A stretch of 64,000 bases of DNA from NCBI RefSeq assembly GCF_937863835.1, contig NZ_CALMHT010000072.1, positions 1 to 64,000 of the forward strand, read 5' to 3'. Below are positions 53,866 to 61,817 of the stretch, piece by piece (position 1 is the stretch's first letter; each line of letters starts with the position of its first letter). A model generated the notes under the pieces. The model made no database searches, was not told the DNA's origin, and saw nothing but the letters and a program-made list of their open reading frames with translations. Made by a program: the position numbers and the translations under genes. The stretch comes from an uncultured Prevotella sp. GTDB lineage: Bacteria > Bacteroidota > Bacteroidia > Bacteroidales > Bacteroidaceae.

Positions 53866-56739
53866 ATGAAGAAATATTTGATCACGATTTTGTTCGCGCT
53901 GATGATAGCGGGAACTCATGCGCAAATAATGGATGCATTCAAAGGTGTCTTACCTGTAACGGATAAGTCGGATGTCGTCAGTCTGAACGGAACATGGAAA
54001 TTCATGCTCATACGCGGGCTTGACTATAGCCGTTGTGGGGATTTTTATCAAAACAGTTATGATGATAGTTCATGGAATACAATTCATGTCCCTGCCAATT
54101 GGGATGCCATAGGACTGACGGAACCTAAATATGGAAGTCCTGACAGTCTGACGGGATTACATCGCACTACATTTATTGTACCTCGTCAATGGAAAGGACA
54201 ACATACGTTTCTTAGGTTTGACGGCGTATTGTATGGTTATGATGTTTGGGTAAACGGAAAATATGCCGGTAAATGGGAATCCGCTTTCAATACATGCCTG
54301 TTTGATGTTACTCGTTTTGTTGACTATGATACGGTTAACACTCTTGCCGTCAGGGTATATACGAAATGTAAAGGTTCTGATTTTGATTGTAATGATGACT
54401 GGGCACCAGTTGGAATCTTCAGGGATGTTACGATGTTTCCGATACCTGATCTGCATTTTAGTGATATCACTATACGCACAGACCAACTCGGTCGGAACAG
54501 TGCCACGGTATCTTACGATTTGAAAATATCTTCGTTTGATAAACAGAAAATTCGCAATGCAAATGTAGAAGCTTCCATTTTTGATAAAGAAGGTCGAAAG
54601 GTGGGGACCTTTAATATTCCTATAAAAGATACTGTTACAATGCATAAGGAACTGGTATTTACAGATCCGCATTTATGGACAGCCGAAACACCATATCTGT
54701 ACAATCTGGAACTTACACTGTATAGTGGCAACAAATCCATACAGAGGGTAACAAAGAAATTCGGTATAAGGAAGACGACCATTGAGGGGAGAGTATTCAA
54801 GCTCAATGGCATCGCTTTTAAAATACATGGCGTAACATTCCATTCCACAGATCCTATGACAGGTAAAGTAATCAGCGAGGCTTCACTAAAAAAAGACTTA
54901 AAAATGATGAAAGCAGCGAACGTAAACTATATTCGCACATCTCATTATCCACAGCCTCCAATATTTTATGACTTGTGCGATTCTCTTGGAATGTATGTGA
55001 TAGATGAAGTTCCTTTCGGATATGGGGACAAGAATCTTTCTGATTCTACCTATCAGGATATACTGCTCACACGTGCCAAGGCTACGGTAGAGAGAGACAA
55101 GAATCATCCCTGCGTTATCGTCTGGAGCATAGGTAATGAAAACCCTCTTACTCCGATTTCGGAAGTCACAGGACAATATGTGAAAAAAATAGATCCTTCT
55201 CGTCCTATCTGTTATCCGATGGTAGGTAGCTATTTCGCCAAACGGAATTTTGATATGCCTTCTTTTATCGATATATATTCACCACATTATCCATCTGCTG
55301 ATAAGATAACACAATATGATAAAAAGACGACGAAACCAATAATCTTTACAGAATACAGTCATTCTTTGGGACAATCTTTTGAAGATCACAAACCTCGTTG
55401 GGAGGCTATGTATGCAGCTACGGCGGTAACCGGTGGCAGTGTCTGGGAATGGGTTGACCAAGGAATGCCATTCAAGGCGAAGAGAACGGATTTTTACCAA
55501 TGGACCGATAGCGTCTGGACTAGTACGGAAGGCGGATTTATGATGTGTGGAAATAAGGGTACTGATGGCATATTATATGCAGACAGAACACCGTTACCTA
55601 ATTATTATGAATTGCAGCGTAATTATGCACAAGCTCAGGTAGTAGATTCTGTTTTCACGATAGCATCTGATAATCGCTCCATACCTATTACGATAAGGAA
55701 CAGATATGATTTTATCAATTTGAAAAATAATATCAGATTCAATTGGTTCTTGACAGCAGATAATGATACAATACAGAATGGCACTTTTACGACCGATTGT
55801 ATGCCTCACGACCTGGTTACATACAATATAAAATTGAATGCTGACAGAATACCTTCGCAAAAATTGATGATGTTACATGTTGATGTTATAAATCATGATG
55901 GACTAAAACTCAATAATCAAGTATTGATGATGTCAGGTAACTCTTCTGTGACAGAGCGACTTCTGTCTTCCGGTGTTGGCAGTGCCTCGCCATTTGACTA
56001 TATACAAAGAGGACCGTTAATGAGAGTCGGCCGTAAAAGTACCATAGCTGAGGATATAACGACGAAAGGCAAGCGATTGACCAAATATCTGATGGATATA
56101 AAATCCAAAGATAAATCTCATTATGTGTATGAGAATGATTCTATTAAAATAAGTGGTATCGTGAATTGTACTAAGTACAAAAAGACTGTCAAAGTGGACT
56201 ATAAATTAATACCTGAAAAATCAAAGAATCTGTTATTGGAAACGGGTTTGGCATTCCTTTTAGATAAAAATCTGTCGAAAGTACAGTGGATTGGTTATGG
56301 TCCTTATGCTTCATATCCTGGTAAGATGTGCTCGAACAGTTATGGATTCCATTCTATGCAGGAGGGAGACTTATACTTTGAAGGTAACAGAATGGGGGTA
56401 GATGCTGCAATTATTACAGATGACAATGGTAACGGTATCATGATAATATGTAAGGATGGAAAAATTAACTTTGAACAGACAGACAAAGGTATTGTATTGA
56501 CTTATAATTCTTATGTTTCAGGTCTGGGACCTAAATCGGGTCTTACTCATTATGCTGTTTATGCAGATAAGTTAAAGGAGATATCTGGTTCTTTTTATCT
56601 TTGTAAAATAAATAGTATGGATATACTGAAGTTAAAGGGATTGTTTGTTAACCCACAACAAGTGAAAAAGGTTTTCAATCCGTTCCGTTCTCAGTATGAC
56701 ACATACTTATTGAAATTCAATAATATTTTGAGTGAATAA
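53866..56739 (+). CDS. GH2 beta-galactosidase (LacZ type)
   Basis: A secreted 957-residue enzyme (signal peptide to THAQ, residue 20) predicted to release terminal beta-galactose, here probably from galactan or arabinogalactan side chains. It has the N-terminal sugar-binding domain (SLNGTWKFMLIRG, VPANWDAIGLTEPKYG, FLRFDGVLYGYDVWVNGKYAG), the Ig-like domain, a TIM barrel with YIRTSHYPQPPIFYDLCD, E425 in WSIGNEN as acid/base and E496 in IFTEYSHSLG as nucleophile, and a C-terminal beta-sandwich of LacZ type (WIGYGPYASYPG, GPKSGLTHYAVYADKL). It is the last + strand enzyme of the locus and is convergent with the GH27 gene. Confidence 0.92.
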   Translation: MKKYLITILFALMIAGTHAQIMDAFKGVLPVTDKSDVVSLNGTWKFMLIRGLDYSRCGDFYQNSYDDSSWNTIHVPANWDAIGLTEPKYGSPDSLTGLHRTTFIVPRQWKGQHTFLRFDGVLYGYDVWVNGKYAGKWESAFNTCLFDVTRFVDYDTVNTLAVRVYTKCKGSDFDCNDDWAPVGIFRDVTMFPIPDLHFSDITIRTDQLGRNSATVSYDLKISSFDKQKIRNANVEASIFDKEGRKVGTFNIPIKDTVTMHKELVFTDPHLWTAETPYLYNLELTLYSGNKSIQRVTKKFGIRKTTIEGRVFKLNGIAFKIHGVTFHSTDPMTGKVISEASLKKDLKMMKAANVNYIRTSHYPQPPIFYDLCDSLGMYVIDEVPFGYGDKNLSDSTYQDILLTRAKATVERDKNHPCVIVWSIGNENPLTPISEVTGQYVKKIDPSRPICYPMVGSYFAKRNFDMPSFIDIYSPHYPSADKITQYDKKTTKPIIFTEYSHSLGQSFEDHKPRWEAMYAATAVTGGSVWEWVDQGMPFKAKRTDFYQWTDSVWTSTEGGFMMCGNKGTDGILYADRTPLPNYYELQRNYAQAQVVDSVFTIASDNRSIPITIRNRYDFINLKNNIRFNWFLTADNDTIQNGTFTTDCMPHDLVTYNIKLNADRIPSQKLMMLHVDVINHDGLKLNNQVLMMSGNSSVTERLLSSGVGSASPFDYIQRGPLMRVGRKSTIAEDITTKGKRLTKYLMDIKSKDKSHYVYENDSIKISGIVNCTKYKKTVKVDYKLIPEKSKNLLLETGLAFLLDKNLSKVQWIGYGPYASYPGKMCSNSYGFHSMQEGDLYFEGNRMGVDAAIITDDNGNGIMIICKDGKINFEQTDKGIVLTYNSYVSGLGPKSGLTHYAVYADKLKEISGSFYLCKINSMDILKLKGLFVNPQQVKKVFNPFRSQYDTYLLKFNNILSE

Positions 56740-56750
56740 GACATATTGAC

Positions 56751-56850
56751 TTCACCGTCGCGCGGGGGAATTTTCCTTGAAGGGAAATTTTTTATTCTTC
56801 AAGGGAATTTTATTTCCCTTGAGCGCAATTTTTCTCGCACGACGGTGGAA
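56751..56850. terminator. Large nested hairpin between convergent GH2 and GH27 genes
   Basis: The 100-bp interval has an outer stem (56751-56760 with 56840-56850, one bulge) and inside it several copies of a CTTGAAGGGAAA-like unit in both directions, with G/C-rich parts between A/T runs. A T-run follows on the + side. It likely ends both transcripts, though its complexity is more than a terminator needs. Confidence 0.65.
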
Positions 56851-56856
56851 TTTTTT

Positions 56857-58446
56857 TTATTGTTTTATCAGTGTAAAACAGTCTATATCAGGCGCGAAGC
56901 AATAAGGACTGCCCATTTCTATCGTATTATCACCTTTGACCAATTTTACATTCAGCGTAACAGATGCAATGCCTTTGTTATAGGGAAGAGTATCGAACTT
57001 GAAAATACGACCGTTTACAGAAACGGTCAGTTTTCGACCTTCTTTAGGTACATAATGGATGGTCATCATATAGTTACCGCCATCTATGCTGTACACATTG
57101 TCCCATTTGGCGATATTGTCTTTCTCACCACCCAGGTTTATTACCCCCATACCACCGGATGCACCTTCGATAGGTGCGTATAGAACAGGTCTTTTTTTCT
57201 TACTGATATCATTATAGCAAGGCAGATAAGCATTCTCTGCTTCGTATATAACCGGTTCTATGAGATATTCACCTTCTGCCTTCAATATCATTACACTTCT
57301 TGCCGGTAAGTCGGTAACGAGATTTTTCTTTATCGTTTTCAGATTCTTATGATGTATAAGGTCGCGCAATTTGATTTTGCCTCCTAAGCCGATTCTGTCA
57401 GTAGGGACAGAAAAATGACAGATTGTGTCAGAAGGATTGTAAAGGGCTATAGCGCGGATGGATCCGTGCCGATGAATGATATCTTTAGCCAATACATATC
57501 CATTTCCTACATGTTGTACGACATTGGCTTGCAATCCCAACGTGTCCTGATCGATGGCTATGAGTTCATTGTTCTTTAGCAGGGTAAGCGACGATGGTGA
57601 AATGCTTGTCAGGTCGCAACCGATGAGTAGGGGAGAACTCATGATGCACCACATTCCGAAATGCACTTCTTCTTCGTTCTGACTCAGACCGCGACCAATC
57701 TCAAGCATATCCATATCATTATAATGCCCGTCTTTGGCATAAGCGGAAAGATATAGGTTCTTATCAATGATATATTTTACAGAACTCCATTTGTTGCTTA
57801 TATCTGAACTGATTCTCCATGAACTGGCGATGTCTTTAGCCCATGTTCCGGGGAAAGCCCAACGACAGATGTTAATCTGCACACCATTGCATCCTACCTT
57901 ATTGATAACATTCCTTATTTCGGTATATCTGCGCTGCTCATCCAGTTCTAGTTCTTGACCGGCTCCGCAATAGTCTATCTTGATAAAGTCGAACCCCCAG
58001 TCTTTGAAATACAATATGGCATCCTGCTCCTCATGACCATATAGTCCGGAACCTACACCGTTTTTATCCTTATCCCAAATAGAGCCGCACGTATTGCTTC
58101 CCGCATCTGAATAGATGCCAGCTTTGAGTCCGAGACGATGTATGTAATCAGCTACCGGTTTCATTCCGTCAGGAAAACGTTGCGGATGTGAATGCATGAT
58201 ACCAAGACTGTCGCGCCAACCGAAAAAACCGTCATCAATATTGATGTATTTATATCCAAAATCCTTCAGTCCTGTATTGATGATGACATCAGCCTGCTTT
58301 CTGATTAAAGAGTCACTGATGTTTACCCTATAGGTGTTCCATGAACTCCATCCCATGATGGGGTGATTGGTTACGGAATACATAACAGTGGAAACGTATA
58401 ATCCAGGTGTAAACAGCATCAGCAAAAAAAATCGTTTTACATTCAT
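56857..58446 (-). CDS. GH27 alpha-galactosidase / beta-L-arabinopyranosidase with C-terminal CBM35-like domain
   Basis: A secreted enzyme of 529 residues; ATG at 58446 (MNVKRFFLLML) is chosen over the TTG at 58479, giving a normal signal peptide. The GH27 barrel has MGWSSWNTYRVN, YKYINIDDGFFG, D158 in FIKIDYCGAG as nucleophile and D215 in WRISSDI as acid/base. A beta-sandwich follows the barrel. Residues about 410-529 resemble CBM35 (YEAENA, GGMGVINLGGEKDNIAKWDNVYSIDGGNYMMTIHYV, IEMGSPYCFAPDIDCFTLI). GH27 members remove alpha-galactose or beta-L-arabinopyranose; the pectin or arabinogalactan setting allows both. It is convergent with the GH2 beta-galactosidase. Confidence 0.93.
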   Translation of the reverse strand: MNVKRFFLLMLFTPGLYVSTVMYSVTNHPIMGWSSWNTYRVNISDSLIRKQADVIINTGLKDFGYKYINIDDGFFGWRDSLGIMHSHPQRFPDGMKPVADYIHRLGLKAGIYSDAGSNTCGSIWDKDKNGVGSGLYGHEEQDAILYFKDWGFDFIKIDYCGAGQELELDEQRRYTEIRNVINKVGCNGVQINICRWAFPGTWAKDIASSWRISSDISNKWSSVKYIIDKNLYLSAYAKDGHYNDMDMLEIGRGLSQNEEEVHFGMWCIMSSPLLIGCDLTSISPSSLTLLKNNELIAIDQDTLGLQANVVQHVGNGYVLAKDIIHRHGSIRAIALYNPSDTICHFSVPTDRIGLGGKIKLRDLIHHKNLKTIKKNLVTDLPARSVMILKAEGEYLIEPVIYEAENAYLPCYNDISKKKRPVLYAPIEGASGGMGVINLGGEKDNIAKWDNVYSIDGGNYMMTIHYVPKEGRKLTVSVNGRIFKFDTLPYNKGIASVTLNVKLVKGDNTIEMGSPYCFAPDIDCFTLIKQ

Positions 58447-58511
58447 GTCAGTAGTATTTATGTGTAGTAAGTATGTCAATCAATAGATTTTATAGATATT
58501 CTTTTCAGTGA

Positions 58512-58519
58512 CAAATATA
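58512..58519 (-). promoter_or_regulatory. -7 box of GH27 gene
   Basis: On the - strand TATATTTG, matching TAnnTTTG, 66 bp before the GH27 start. The remaining space up to the GH2 stop at 58750 (about 230 bp, A/T-rich) shows nothing else clear. Confidence 0.5.
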
Positions 58520-58749
58520 ATCATAAAAAGTATAGCGTTTTCATGAAAGTAGGAAAATATCGTTTTCATAGTGCAAATTTAGCTCCTTATATATATTCAG
58601 ATTAGCATTTTTATACAAGGATTTGTATTTTCGTTCGAAAAAAGGTTGTGCATTCATCTAATACAAAAGTTGACCTTGCCAATAGACTATCAGTTTTGTA
58701 AAGTGATGTAAGTCCACTAGCAAGGTCTGTAATTCGTATGCTATGTTAT

Positions 58750-61629
58750 TTATTTGTTCGTTTTGCAGATAAACTGTGTCTCTGTTATTCTCAGATTATA
58801 GTTTCCTTTGTGAATCTTGTCATTGTTATGCGAATCAACTTCTGTGATTGTCCCGAATGCATCGCCTGTTGTCGATGACCCCGACATCTTGATGGTGAAT
58901 TTCCTAGCCTTTATTCCTTTGACAGGAATATGGATGTAACCTAATGATTTAGGTGTAAATCCTTCCCAAATTTTTCTCCCTTCAGCCAAAACCGTTATGG
59001 GATAACTACGATAACGGAAGTCTACCATTTTCAGACATATATTATCAATACAATTTTCTTCTGCCAATGTGTATGTTACCCATGCGTTCTCTATTTCCCC
59101 GTCACTGTTCCAACTGGAGAGCTCGTTTCCGTCATAAACATTGCTTGCAGTTTCTTGATTACTTCCAGCTTCTACCGACGCGATGGGAACATCCCTTCCA
59201 CTTTGTATGAATGAAGGTGTATTAGGAGTTTCACCTTTATCAAGAATGCATTTTAATCCGTCGGCAGGGAAAGAACGACTAAGTCCGTCAATTGTTTTTA
59301 CCGCAATTGTGTGTAAGGAGATAGACTCTTTTTGAAGTCCTTCGGCTGTTGCCGATAGCATGATATTACCGGCTTTTTTTGTGGAGCGCAACATCACTCT
59401 GTTGATACCGGATTCCACTGGTAGGGTGTCGCATAAGACATGATTCCATTTCCCTTGCGCTATACCACCGCGCCATTCTGCGTTACCCTTCAACGAAAAC
59501 TTGATAAGACGATTGTCTAACGGACAGCGATATCCATTTTTATCGACTACCTCTACTTGTATAAGAGCAACATCGGCACCATCAGCTTTCCATCCAGTGG
59601 GGTTCTCTATCTTTGTTAGTTTCAGATGATCAGGCTCACCTGCTGTGTGTAATGTGTATTGAGATACTTCGTCTCCGTTCGCATTATAACTGATAGCTGT
59701 CAATTCTCCACTCTCATAATTGACATTATCAAATTCGTATAAGAATTTATATTGATGGATAGGTTTCTTGTATACTTGTATGCCGTTAAGAAACAGTTGG
59801 ACGCTGTCGCTATTGGATACAACATACACTTTAGGTATAGTTTCACCTCTTTTGTAATTCCAATGTCCACAAATGTAAGTATGGGGTTTCAAATCATCAA
59901 CCCATCCATCCCACATCACTTGATGAGCGAAAAATGCGTCTTTCTCTATTCTCATAGGGTCTACAACTCCACTTACCCTGTAGTTTTCAGCACTGCGGCC
60001 GTAAGTTTGCGTATCGCTGAATACAATTTTCACACCGCCAGAGTTAACCTTAGTACCTGTACCAGGACGTTCCATCCAATAGTCGTACCAACGACGGATC
60101 AGTTCTACAGAGAATTCATCAGAATTATGGTTGTAACTATCTGCTGGCTGACCTTTGTGAAGAGGACCGTCACCTTCTTTGTGATAAGGATAACTCCATG
60201 AATTCCAGTATTTCCTCAGTCCTTCGTCGCGGCAGTATTCCATCATCCACATCGGCTTCGTTTCGCTCTTGTTAATATATAACATTTCTCCACCATATTC
60301 GCTTTCCGGTATATCCAGCATCTCACGGCATCCTATGGCGCGTCCACCGTTAGGATCATACATATCCCTAATAGTTTTCATCTCTACCATGTGCTCCTTG
60401 GTAATGCTTTCGTTACCGCTTTCAATAAATATCACACTGGGATTATTCCTGTTATATATAATAGCGTCACGCATGAGGGCTACACGCTGATTCCATCGCT
60501 CCCCCTTGACGTCGCCTTCTCCGTCACCGGCAGGCATCGCTTCTATCAGTCCTACGCGGTCGCAACTTTCGACATCTTGTTTCCATGGGGTGACATGCAT
60601 CCATCTTACCACATTGCCACCACTTTTAACTTCCAAATTGTTTGAATAGTCACTCAGCCATGCTGGTGCAGACATCCCTATTCCCGGCCATTCGTTACTG
60701 GTGCGCTGAGCATAACCGTGAACCATCATTACTCGGTCGTTCAGATAAAACATTCCATCAGAGAAGGCTGTTTTACGAAATCCTGTTACGGTCGTAACTG
60801 TGTCGTTGTTTATTATCGTTTTCACTCGATATAGATAACCATATCCCCAACTCCAAAAGTGTAGTCCGCCCATTGGCTTTTGGGTCTTCAATGTTACAGT
60901 CGAACCAGCTTTAATCATATAGTTGTTGTCTCCAAACCTCGCAATCTGTCTACCGTCATATTCTTCTATAATAACCGTATATTTAACATTCAGGTCTTTG
61001 CCGGATGTGTTTTTTATCTGACTTTCGGCATGCACTGTGGCTTTGTGTCCTTTGATGTCGTAATCGGTACCATACACATACACTCCTGTTGTTCCTAGAT
61101 TGCTAAATAGAGGAAGTGTCTGATGAATTGGCGGACATACATGCAACCATACGTTTTTAGGTAAACCACCGTAATTGGCATTGAATGCATTATTGTTCCA
61201 TTGGTATGCCGAACCTGTTTCAATTGATTTGTATTTCCAGTTGTTGTCTGTGCGGACTTCCAATAGGTTATCCCCCTTTTTTATATAAGGAGTAAGTTCA
61301 AATCCGAAAGCCATTACACCATTTTCACTGATTCCCAGACGATGTCCGTTCAGCCATACTTCTGCAGCTTGTCTTGCGCCTTCGAATTCTATATATACCA
61401 CTTGGCCATAGGCTGCTTTCGGCAACTTGAATTTTTTACGATACCAGACAATGGAGTCTGACATCTCATTTATTCTTACTTTGAACGATTCATCTTCGTT
61501 CCATGCATGTGGTAAGGTTACTTCCTTCTTGTTGTCAATAACCCATCCGCTGTTGAAATTGAAAGTAGTTCGCGCTTTTATTCCTATAACAGCAAAAAGG
61601 AATAGTGCAGCTAAAAGTGTTCTTTTCAT
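58750..61629 (-). CDS. GH2 beta-galactosidase-like enzyme with Ig-like and discoidin-like C-terminal domains
   Basis: A secreted 959-residue GH2 enzyme (signal peptide about 1-19, KARTTF start of mature part). The sugar-binding domain has NFNSGWVIDNKKEVTLPHAWNEDES and FEGARQAAEVWLNGHRLG. The barrel has VVRWMHVTPWKQ, E407 in FIESGNESI as acid/base and E464 in MMEYCRDEG as nucleophile. A DUF4982-like beta domain follows (KVYVVSNSDSVQLFLNG, about 600-665), then an Ig-like domain (ADGADVALIQVEVVDKNGYRCPL) and a discoidin/F5-8-like domain (about 820-930, ASNVYDGNELSSWNSDGEIENAWVTYTL). It could remove terminal galactose or a related sugar. It is transcribed away from the sensor gene. Confidence 0.88.
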   Translation of the reverse strand: MKRTLLAALFLFAVIGIKARTTFNFNSGWVIDNKKEVTLPHAWNEDESFKVRINEMSDSIVWYRKKFKLPKAAYGQVVYIEFEGARQAAEVWLNGHRLGISENGVMAFGFELTPYIKKGDNLLEVRTDNNWKYKSIETGSAYQWNNNAFNANYGGLPKNVWLHVCPPIHQTLPLFSNLGTTGVYVYGTDYDIKGHKATVHAESQIKNTSGKDLNVKYTVIIEEYDGRQIARFGDNNYMIKAGSTVTLKTQKPMGGLHFWSWGYGYLYRVKTIINNDTVTTVTGFRKTAFSDGMFYLNDRVMMVHGYAQRTSNEWPGIGMSAPAWLSDYSNNLEVKSGGNVVRWMHVTPWKQDVESCDRVGLIEAMPAGDGEGDVKGERWNQRVALMRDAIIYNRNNPSVIFIESGNESITKEHMVEMKTIRDMYDPNGGRAIGCREMLDIPESEYGGEMLYINKSETKPMWMMEYCRDEGLRKYWNSWSYPYHKEGDGPLHKGQPADSYNHNSDEFSVELIRRWYDYWMERPGTGTKVNSGGVKIVFSDTQTYGRSAENYRVSGVVDPMRIEKDAFFAHQVMWDGWVDDLKPHTYICGHWNYKRGETIPKVYVVSNSDSVQLFLNGIQVYKKPIHQYKFLYEFDNVNYESGELTAISYNANGDEVSQYTLHTAGEPDHLKLTKIENPTGWKADGADVALIQVEVVDKNGYRCPLDNRLIKFSLKGNAEWRGGIAQGKWNHVLCDTLPVESGINRVMLRSTKKAGNIMLSATAEGLQKESISLHTIAVKTIDGLSRSFPADGLKCILDKGETPNTPSFIQSGRDVPIASVEAGSNQETASNVYDGNELSSWNSDGEIENAWVTYTLAEENCIDNICLKMVDFRYRSYPITVLAEGRKIWEGFTPKSLGYIHIPVKGIKARKFTIKMSGSSTTGDAFGTITEVDSHNNDKIHKGNYNLRITETQFICKTNK

Positions 61630-61651
61630 ATTGTACGTTTATTAAACTGTG

Positions 61652-61659
61652 CAAAATTA
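61652..61659 (-). promoter_or_regulatory. -7 box of second GH2 gene
   Basis: On the - strand TAATTTTG, matching TAnnTTTG, 23 bp before the GH2 start. No spaced TTTG, which fits an activator-dependent gene. Confidence 0.5.
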
Positions 61660-61789
61660 CATCTTTTGATTTATTATAATGGGTGGAAAATCGGTCTGCG
61701 GGGATGGGTAAATTCGGCTTTTTTATGAAAAAGACAGGTTAGGATAGACATTTTGGGCGTTTTTGTTTCCTACGAAAAGATTTTATACC

Positions 61790-61797
61790 TATCTTTG
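61790..61797 (+). promoter_or_regulatory. -7 box of second hybrid sensor gene
   Basis: TATCTTTG, matching TAnnTTTG, 20 bp before the sensor start. A TTTG at 61762-61765 is 24 bp away, longer than the usual 19-21. Confidence 0.5.
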
Positions 61798-61817
61798 TTT
61801 TCAAACTTTTATACGAA

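Noticed and set aside
56746..57183. A + strand frame of 145 residues starting in the GH2/GH27 hairpin
   Set aside because: It translates the hairpin and then the antisense of GH27; no independent support.
61762..61797. Full promoter for the second sensor with TTTG at 61762 and TATCTTTG at 61790
   Set aside because: The 24-bp spacer is outside the usual 19-21 bp, so only the -7 box is reported.
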